Source: Candidatus Jettenia caeni
Lineage (GTDB): Bacteria > Planctomycetota > Brocadiia > Brocadiales > Brocadiaceae
Assembly: GCA_000296795.1 (NCBI GenBank)
Contig: BAFH01000002.1
Coordinates: 590,686-654,685, forward strand
Length of the DNA stretch: 64,000 nt
Reading direction: 5' to 3'
The position numbers and the translations under genes are program-made. Each line of letters opens with the position of its first letter. Position 1 is the first letter of the stretch. Below the pieces are notes generated by a model. That model saw nothing but the letters and a program-made list of their open reading frames with translations, was not told where the DNA came from and did not search any database. Positions 46,810-52,994 of this stretch are shown here, in pieces.

Positions 46810-47118
46810 CTTATCATTACCCACATCTTTACCTATCATGAAGCATAGTTCTGACGGCTCTTAAAAAAATCATTCAAGCCGTTTAATCCACCGAAACGGC
46901 TTGATTCCGGATTGTTACAGGCTCTGTAAACATGTTTTGGGTGGCACCGACAAACTCTGTTTGTCAGTGTTTTCTCTTCCCTCTGCCGGTGCACATTCAA
47001 ACAGACACGGACAAACGTAGAGACGCATTATTATGCGTCTGTACAGTCCGTGCCACCCTGTTCCCCGTGATTTTGCAATACCTCAAATTCCCTCTGCTGA
47101 CTTGTGGGTAATGATAAG
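46810..47118. mobile_element. MITE (309 bp) sharing ends with the IS4 element
   Basis: Perfect 16-bp inverted ends, CTTATCATTACCCACA and its complement, lie at 46810-46825 and 47103-47118. A 9-mer, TCTTTTTAG, flanks both sides (46801-46809, 47119-47127) as target duplication. The ends match those of the IS4 element at 14565-16366 at 14 of 16 positions. There is no transposase; the interior has its own palindromes (AAGCCGTTT at 46877-46885 with AAACGGCTT at 46894-46902; GGGTGGCAC at 46939 with GTGCCACCC at 47050). It sits between the LysM and VgrG genes. Confidence 0.85.
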
Positions 47119-47236
47119 TCTTTTTAGAGGGGAATACTACAAGCTCCCTTCTCTTATTCGACTGAACCCTCAGCGTGAACGTTCTTCTGAGTTCCCAGTG
47201 ATCTCTGTGGCTATTTTTAATTTCCTTACTATTGCA

Positions 47237-47866
47237 TTAATCCCGCACCCTCGTTTTCCTCGGAGGTATAATTAACGGCGTTCCAGCTACAGGCTTTCGT
47301 GGGTTATCAATGTTGTTCAAATCGGCAATCTCTCTCCAGGCGCCAGGATCACCCAATACCTCACCAGCAATCTTACTGAGGGTTTCTCCCTCCATAATAT
47401 TGCGTACCGTTGGCGGACCTATAAAAAGGCCTCGCTGAATTTCTATTTCTACCGGCTCATATTCTTTCAAGGTAACTGATAGTTTCGCCCGTACAGGGGT
47501 ACCATTTTCTAAAAACAGAATGAAACGCTGCCCTACACTCTCTAAAACACATTGAAAGTTCAGTCCACCCCAGGAAAAAAGCAGAATCGGCGGGGCTTGT
47601 GTACGGACGTCCTTATCAAACAGGGACGTTATTTTCCGTGTCTCATTTCTCACATCGCTTTTCTTTTCATAGGTATCTAAAAAAAGTTCCATTTTCAGAT
47701 TACGCACATTTCCACGAATATATTGAATGGGTGGGGTTTTTAAACCAGGGATACCAATTTCAGCAAAGGTATTCCCAATATCTAAAGAATATTCCTCAGG
47801 ATTAAACATGACAGGGATACGTTCCTTTGTTTGTAAATTAGTTATAGTTGCCTTTTCGAGCGCCAT
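47237..47866 (-). CDS. eCIS tube-baseplate protein with LysM domain (Afp7 type)
   Basis: A 209-residue protein. The N-terminal 140 residues match the CIS tube/gp53-type adaptor (VMFNPEEYSLDIGNTFAEIG, VRNLKMELFLDTYEKKSDVR) and the C-terminal region is a LysM motif (PTVRNIMEGETLSKIAGEVL). In Afp this component joins the inner tube to the spike. It begins 5 bases after the DUF4157 gene with GAGAGGTGGGTAAACAGC before the start. Confidence 0.93.
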   Translation of the reverse strand: MALEKATITNLQTKERIPVMFNPEEYSLDIGNTFAEIGIPGLKTPPIQYIRGNVRNLKMELFLDTYEKKSDVRNETRKITSLFDKDVRTQAPPILLFSWGGLNFQCVLESVGQRFILFLENGTPVRAKLSVTLKEYEPVEIEIQRGLFIGPPTVRNIMEGETLSKIAGEVLGDPGAWREIADLNNIDNPRKPVAGTPLIIPPRKTRVRD

Positions 47867-47871
47867 GCTGT

Positions 47872-48990
47872 TTACCCACCTCTCTCAAAATCTATTTTGA
47901 TCCTATTCATGATATCCCGATAGACCTCCTCTTTAATCATTCGGAGTTGCTTTTCTGACAATTCTGTTGGAACATTTACCCTCATATTCGTTTCAGAGGG
48001 AGAACCTAGATCCCTGGAACTTAAGGCAGTTTTTATTGAATGTGCTTGCTTAAGGGGCATTTGATTGCCTTTTGCATAGCTATCCCCGTGACTGAAACTC
48101 GACGGTTCTTTATACCCTTCAGAAGTCTCGATAGAAGAAAAATACTGTAACACCTTCTTTTCATTATTAAGCGCTTCTTGCTCTCCACGGTTAAAAATAT
48201 CGGGTCTTGTATACCCCGGAGCGTTTCTCTTTTCCATACTTGATTCGGCAATATGTGTTAACTCATGACCAAGAAGGGCAATGTCTTCTTTGTCATGAGA
48301 ATTATATTTACCGTTCTTAAGCAAGATTTTATCTTCATATGTTATAGCATCAGCACTGAATTTCTTCGCCAGGGCATCAGACGCCTGGTTTGCATAAATT
48401 TTCACGGAAGGGATACGAATACTTAATATGCCAGCTAAAAAATCCTTTAAAGAAGAATTCAGTACCAAATGACTGCTCCGCTCAATTTTTGTTTTAAGAT
48501 TCTCTTTCTCAAAATTGGTTTCATTGGTTCCAGTTCGAGGCATATCCTTTTTTGATTTGAAAGAGGAAACAGATTCTCTATTCACAACATATTTCTGTTT
48601 TAGCCCTTCTGCTTCTTTTCTCTCCTTAGACGGACCAGGCATAGAGTAACTACTTTGCATATTCCTATTTCCAGGCCAACTTTCCCATACATTAATTTTA
48701 GGGAATAATAGATTCTCCTTAGACTCCATGGAAAATACACGGTCTCTATTAACCGAGTATTTCCTTCTCACGTCTTCGATCTTTTCTTTCGCTTTTAAAG
48801 ATTTTAAATCAATAACGCCTGAATTATATTTCCCTTTTACATCTTCACTGAACCGAGACCATTTCTTCTCAAGAATTTTCTTTTTGTTTTCAATAATACC
48901 AATGCGGTTTAATCTTTGCGTTAATGGAGCAAAATCCCTTGTTATGTGCTTTACTATTTCTCTTTTTTTTACTTCATTTAAGTTGATCAT
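47872..48990 (-). CDS. DUF4157-domain protein (HELTH motif) within the eCIS core
   Basis: A 372-residue protein. A DUF4157-type domain lies at about residues 185-270 (VKIYANQASDALAKKFSADA, then ALLGHELTHIAES with the HExxH-like metal site near 243). Residues 1-175 are charged with Lys/Glu repeats (SRFSEDVKGKYNSG) and several copies of VNRxxVxS units. DUF4157 domains are hallmarks of eCIS loci and were proposed to help cargo delivery; here the protein is in the middle of the structural genes rather than at the cargo end. Start overlaps the stop of DUF6760 (TAATG). Confidence 0.85.
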   Translation of the reverse strand: MINLNEVKKREIVKHITRDFAPLTQRLNRIGIIENKKKILEKKWSRFSEDVKGKYNSGVIDLKSLKAKEKIEDVRRKYSVNRDRVFSMESKENLLFPKINVWESWPGNRNMQSSYSMPGPSKERKEAEGLKQKYVVNRESVSSFKSKKDMPRTGTNETNFEKENLKTKIERSSHLVLNSSLKDFLAGILSIRIPSVKIYANQASDALAKKFSADAITYEDKILLKNGKYNSHDKEDIALLGHELTHIAESSMEKRNAPGYTRPDIFNRGEQEALNNEKKVLQYFSSIETSEGYKEPSSFSHGDSYAKGNQMPLKQAHSIKTALSSRDLGSPSETNMRVNVPTELSEKQLRMIKEEVYRDIMNRIKIDFERGG

Positions 48991-49148
48991 TATCTCTTAC
49001 ATTTCTCAGATAGTACGTTAACGATTTCCCGCACCCATTCATTTCGCTCCTTATGCCCCATGTTCATAATCTGGTCATAAGACCAGTGAAAATGGAATGC
49101 AATTAAGGCTACCTCCTGACGGAGCACATCAATGGGGTAGCCTATGAT
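48990..49148 (-). CDS. DUF6760 small eCIS protein
   Basis: Minus strand encodes GYPIDVLRQEVALIAFHFHW then SYDQIMNMGHKERNEWVREI, the DUF6760 pattern, a tiny protein regular in eCIS loci after the tube genes. It ends in TAATG, overlapping the next start by one base. No ATG precedes the conserved GYP; candidates are AUC/AUA at 49148-49143 behind a GAGGGGGG site, or GTG at 49127, which would cut off conserved residues. The 5' end overlaps the previous gene. Confidence 0.75.
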   Translation of the reverse strand: MIGYPIDVLRQEVALIAFHFHWSYDQIMNMGHKERNEWVREIVNVLSEKCKR

Positions 49149-49507
49149 CCCCCCTCGTGATTTAATTCCACTTCAAACTCGTGTGTGCACTTTGGGCAGA
49201 TAGTTTGAATACTAGCCTTGCCGTTTCGATTGATACGGTTGTAAAAGTCTTGCAAGTAAGATAGATCGGCTGCAAACAGTCCCTCGATAATCTTGGGATT
49301 GATCTGGGATAGAGACCCCAGCCTGGTGATTACCCGCGAAAGCAAGATTATGACCAGATATGCCTGGTTGGCCTGCACACGGGGGTCTTTAATCGGCAGG
49401 ATCTCGTCTGCCGCTGTGGCCAATCGCATTACCCCTTCACGATTCAAATTTCCATCCTGATCCACATAACCTACAGGTAAGGTAAACTCGTATTCTGTCT
49501 GAAACAT
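49142..49507 (-). CDS. Small eCIS tail-assembly protein, chaperone-like
   Basis: A 121-residue protein beginning MFQTEYEFTLPVGYVDQDGN, a pattern seen in phage tail assembly proteins placed directly after the tube gene. It has a central region (RVITRLGSLSQINPKIIEGL) and a CPKC zinc-ribbon-like pair near residue 105 (a CxxC followed by HEF). Start 49507 is preferred because AGGAGA lies 6 bases upstream. Probably aids tube or tape measure assembly; not further assigned. Confidence 0.75.
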   Translation of the reverse strand: MFQTEYEFTLPVGYVDQDGNLNREGVMRLATAADEILPIKDPRVQANQAYLVIILLSRVITRLGSLSQINPKIIEGLFAADLSYLQDFYNRINRNGKASIQTICPKCTHEFEVELNHEGGS

Positions 49508-49530
49508 AGTCATTCTCCTGATATTGTATT

Positions 49531-49956
49531 TTACGCCCGCTCTACCCGTTCACAGCTTACAGTCAGGCTATCAATCGCCACGTCATTTCCTTTTGCATTA
49601 AAGTCAGGTCCATCCCATTTGCTCGGCCACGCACTGAAGAAATTCCAGCGTACCTTCTCTTGACCGTTATCATCCTGCAGGATGATTGAACCATTTTTAC
49701 GCTGAATTTGTCCCTTCACCGCTGTAAGATGCCAATCATAGAGTTCATGAGAATCGGTTATTCCCCACTTCAGCATAATATCGGGATAACTTACCTTTCC
49801 AGGCAATTTCCGGACTGTTGCTGCATCGCCTCCCTCACGATATTCAACAACCTCAACGTTGGAACCGAATCCACTGCATTCAGAAAATCCTGCCTGTACT
49901 ATTCCATCGATCTCTACCAGGAATCTAAAATTTTTAAAAGGGTCCACTCTTGCCAT
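49531..49956 (-). CDS. eCIS inner tube protein (Afp1/Afp5 type)
   Basis: A 141-residue phage tail tube-like protein: PFKNFRFLVEIDGIVQAGFS, ECSGFGSNVEVVEYREGGD, KLPGKVSYPDIMLKWGITDS. These are hallmark segments of the T4-gp19/Afp tube family. It stacks as hexameric rings inside the sheath. Only one tube gene is seen here, whereas Afp has two. A ribosome site AAAGGAGAAATT lies upstream. Confidence 0.95.
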   Translation of the reverse strand: MARVDPFKNFRFLVEIDGIVQAGFSECSGFGSNVEVVEYREGGDAATVRKLPGKVSYPDIMLKWGITDSHELYDWHLTAVKGQIQRKNGSIILQDDNGQEKVRWNFFSAWPSKWDGPDFNAKGNDVAIDSLTVSCERVERA

Positions 49957-49992
49957 TTTAAATTTCTCCTTTCTTATTCACTCGATTATGTA

Positions 49993-51231
49993 TTACCCGC
50001 CCGTTGTCTGTTGTATACGGAATATAACAAATTCAGCGGGCTTGACAATTGCAACGCCAATCTCTGTAACCACCTGCCCCACCTCTCGTACTTCTGCAGG
50101 GTTAGTATCCTCGTCACACTTAACAAAAAATGCCCTCTCTGGTGTCTCTCCAAATAATGCCCCGTCCCGCCATTGTCTGAGCAGGAAATCACTAACTGTG
50201 CGCTTAATGCGCTGCCATAATGCAGGACTATTTGGCTCGAAAACCACCCATTGTGTTCCTTCATCAATAGACTCTCGCAAGAAATTGAAAAAGCGGCGTG
50301 TACTGATATATCTGAAATCACCGTTATCATCACCACCTAACGTTCGTCCTCCCCAGATTTTGAAATTACCGTTGAAGGCGCGGATGACATTGATTCCTTT
50401 CGGATTCAAGCCATTTTGATCTAATCTGCTTATTCCTGTATCAAGGTCTGCTGCACCTCGAACAATTTCATTAGCAGGGGCTTTATGTACGCCCCGTTCA
50501 CCATCAACCCGTGCATATACGCCTGCTATATGCCCACTGGGAGGTTGTGGAATGTTCTCTTTACTAATCGGATCGAATACGTTAATCCACGGAAAGTAGA
50601 GTGCAGCATATTTGCTATCCTTCGTTGGAGCAGTTGGCGTACCACCCTTGATATCATCGACTGTCAACTTAGCTGGCTTCTGCGTGCCGTCAAGTATAGC
50701 TACGCGATCGAGCATATTCTCGCAATGATCAATGATGGCATCCTGTTGTGGTTTTGTTGTTACGCCTGGCACTGCAACAATGGCAATTTCATCAATTGGC
50801 TCAAATTTCTTCAAATCATCGGTTAAATCCGCTAAGTCCGTCGCTTGTTTAACCCGAAGAATCCAGCAACGTGTACCACCATTGTTAAAAAATCCGTAAA
50901 TGGCATGTTGAATTTGTAAATAAGCAGTGTAATCAGAATTACCCCATCCTCCCGTTCCTGTTTTTTGTTTTTGAAAATCTCCAAACTTATTCTTAAACTG
51001 TTCCCAACTTGTAATTAACTGAGGTTTACCTGCATCGACTACCTTATAAAAATCGTCCGGTTCTGGTGTACCATCTGCCTTTTCTCCTGTGCGACCGGGG
51101 AGTAATGGCATTGTAACATCATCAGGAACAACTCCAATAAATCCCGCCGTACTTGTCCCAACACCTGCAATAGGCCGGGCCGATGGTTGCGCTTCTTCCA
51201 CATAAACGCCCGGTGATAAATATTCTGGCAT
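49993..51231 (-). CDS. eCIS contractile sheath protein
   Basis: A 412-residue tail sheath: PEYLSPGVYVEEAQPSARPI at the start (the YxSPGVYxEE mark), then GVGTSTAGFIGV, a central GKAPANEIVRGA-like HKAPANEIVRGAADLDTGIS region and C-terminal RYISTRRFFNFLRESIDEGT with WVVFEPNSPALWQRI. The last strands (NPAEVREVGQVVTEIGVAIV) form the inter-subunit handshake. Just one sheath gene is found, unlike the two or three of Afp/PVC. It drives contraction of the injector. Confidence 0.96.
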   Translation of the reverse strand: MPEYLSPGVYVEEAQPSARPIAGVGTSTAGFIGVVPDDVTMPLLPGRTGEKADGTPEPDDFYKVVDAGKPQLITSWEQFKNKFGDFQKQKTGTGGWGNSDYTAYLQIQHAIYGFFNNGGTRCWILRVKQATDLADLTDDLKKFEPIDEIAIVAVPGVTTKPQQDAIIDHCENMLDRVAILDGTQKPAKLTVDDIKGGTPTAPTKDSKYAALYFPWINVFDPISKENIPQPPSGHIAGVYARVDGERGVHKAPANEIVRGAADLDTGISRLDQNGLNPKGINVIRAFNGNFKIWGGRTLGGDDNGDFRYISTRRFFNFLRESIDEGTQWVVFEPNSPALWQRIKRTVSDFLLRQWRDGALFGETPERAFFVKCDEDTNPAEVREVGQVVTEIGVAIVKPAEFVIFRIQQTTGG

Positions 51232-51462
51232 ACCTACCTCCTTTACTTTTTCTAGTTTTTGGTAACGAATATTACGTTGATCACACTTGCTATAGATACC
51301 TTTATCAGAATTATGGTATATCTTGGTTTAACGTTGAGGAATTTCAATTTCGTAGGGCAACCCTTTAGGGTTGCCTGGCAAGGCTAAAGCCTCGCCCTGC
51401 ATATGATCTATATAACTACAGAGTAAGAGAACAATAACCAGGAGTGCTTCTCTTTAAATTAT
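51232..51462. repeat. Spacer with paired hairpin repeats
   Basis: GGGCAACCCTTTAGGGTTGCC (split: GGGCAACCC and GGGTTGCC arms) and a GGCAAGGCTAAAGCCTCGCC unit lie head to tail at 51352-51400, directly upstream of the sheath gene. Confidence 0.6.
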
Positions 51463-52380
51463 CTATAGCTCTACGTTATAATCACTCCCTTTCTTTGCTG
51501 GAATAGTAATGCGTTTTTCTCTCACTCTGGTATCAAATTCCGCATGCAAGGTATATTGTCCTCTCCGTAACGTGCCAATACTGTATCGCCCGTCTTTATT
51601 GGTTTTTGTGGTAATGCCCAGCTCAAAAATCATAACGGAAGCTCCTTCAACTGGTACACCTGCACTCTGAGTAACTTGGCCACCGATACGGAAGAGTTCA
51701 TCCAGTGTACCAGGTTTAATCTTTCTTTCATCTGGTGAAGTTCGTTCTCCTAATTTTATATCTCTCGTAATAACCATCGGCCCGGAGATCTGTTTATCAA
51801 GTATCACCGGTAAAGTTACTGTTACATAAACACCAGGCTTCCAACGGCGATTGTTCCCCATCGTACCCCAGAATTCTGCAAGTTTGGGAAAACCCTCAGC
51901 AGGGACAATAGTCATGGGCAGTTCAGCATCTGCCAGGATATCCGGAAAATTACTTGGCAGTGGATCAGGCTCAAATATTTTCCGTGGTACTATTGGCCGG
52001 TTGTTCAAAAGAACAGCCAGTACCTGGTATAATAGTTGATGCTCCTCTATCGTTTTCCCTTGCTGTTCGGAGGCAGGGCTCCATGCCGTTATCAAGTAAT
52101 GGCAATCCATTTGTACCGGTGCCAGTTCTTCACTGATGACGCCGTTGTTATAACTGCGTACCTTTTCATTCGAGCGCAGATTTACATTTTCGCGTAAATC
52201 AATGAGATAAACATTCAATGCCTTTCTGGACCCCAGGCCATTTACATGAGTAATCCAGGCATCATCTGGTGGTTGAAAGTCAATTTGGCCGTCAATAACA
52301 GTTGGAGGAGATCCAGACTTTAAAAGATCTACTTTTGATCTAAACAAGTGATCCAGGACGCTATCTAGTTTATCGATCAA
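51463..52380 (-). CDS. DUF4255 cap protein (Afp16 type) with C-terminal CarboxypepD-like domain
   Basis: A 305-residue protein. The first ~200 residues are DUF4255 (IDKLDSVLDHLFRSKVDLLK, ALNVYLIDLRENVNLRSNE, MDCHYLITAWSPASEQQGKT), the family that caps the tube and sheath end in Afp/PVC. The last 80 residues form a carboxypeptidase-regulatory-like beta-sandwich (VPVEGASVMIFELGITTKTN, GRYSIGTLRRGQYTLHAEF). Decayed relatives lie directly upstream at 52381-52990. It precedes the sheath gene in transcription. Confidence 0.92.
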   Translation of the reverse strand: MIDKLDSVLDHLFRSKVDLLKSGSPPTVIDGQIDFQPPDDAWITHVNGLGSRKALNVYLIDLRENVNLRSNEKVRSYNNGVISEELAPVQMDCHYLITAWSPASEQQGKTIEEHQLLYQVLAVLLNNRPIVPRKIFEPDPLPSNFPDILADAELPMTIVPAEGFPKLAEFWGTMGNNRRWKPGVYVTVTLPVILDKQISGPMVITRDIKLGERTSPDERKIKPGTLDELFRIGGQVTQSAGVPVEGASVMIFELGITTKTNKDGRYSIGTLRRGQYTLHAEFDTRVREKRITIPAKKGSDYNVEL

Positions 52381-52990
52381 TTATGCTTACTCCCCTAAAC
52401 CGACAAATTCTTAATGTTAATATTCGCTTTAGCTAAAAAGTTAATATCATTATTACAATTACGTATCCGTTCATTTGAATACACCTTACAATTCTCACGT
52501 AGCCCAGCAAGATAGATATTAAGCGCATTGAGTATAACTTATTGACATTCTTAACCAACACTTATCACTTGCCAGCCGGAGGCCCACCTAATCTTTCATT
52601 ACTAGCAAATTTGGCATGTATGGTAATAGTGCCACACGGAAACCGATCATATTGTCTATTAGTATTTTTCGTAGCATGTATTCGAATAGGTTAATCATTA
52701 ATTTTCAGTTTTTTGGCAAATGATTATTGAAATTTTTTACCGTTGGGTAATTTCACTTTCTTGAATCGTAATCACGAATCGCACTTACGTTGTCCTCGTA
52801 TCATCAAGATCTCCTCTCTACCCAACACGCTGTCTATATCCGCTATATGCCATAAAGACAGAGTCACCCGATTTTGAATATGCAGCTTGCATCTTTCACA
52901 GATCTAGCAGATAGATATCCAACCCATTGTTTGTGGTTTTGCCTACATTCGAATTTCTAAGCAATGTATCTTCGCTAATGGATTCGGACC
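52381..52990 (-). pseudogene. Relics of one or more DUF4255 genes
   Basis: Minus-strand fragments resemble the neighbouring DUF4255 gene. 52533-52430 reads LNALNIYLAGLRENCKVYSN-like sequence (compare ALNVYLIDLRENVNLRSNE); 52672-52567 reads TKNTNRQYDRFPCGTITIHA (compare TKTNKDGRYSIGTLRRGQYT) and ends in a stop; 52950-52898 reads GKTTNNGLDIYLLDL. The order (N-part, C-part, N-part) implies at least two former copies. Frames are short and shifted. Otherwise this 610-base stretch has no gene. Confidence 0.7.
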
Positions 52991-52994
52991 AAAG

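Noticed and set aside
5741-51400. Regular hairpin repeats considered as CRISPR
   Set aside because: Copies are kilobases apart with no uniform spacers and no cas genes.
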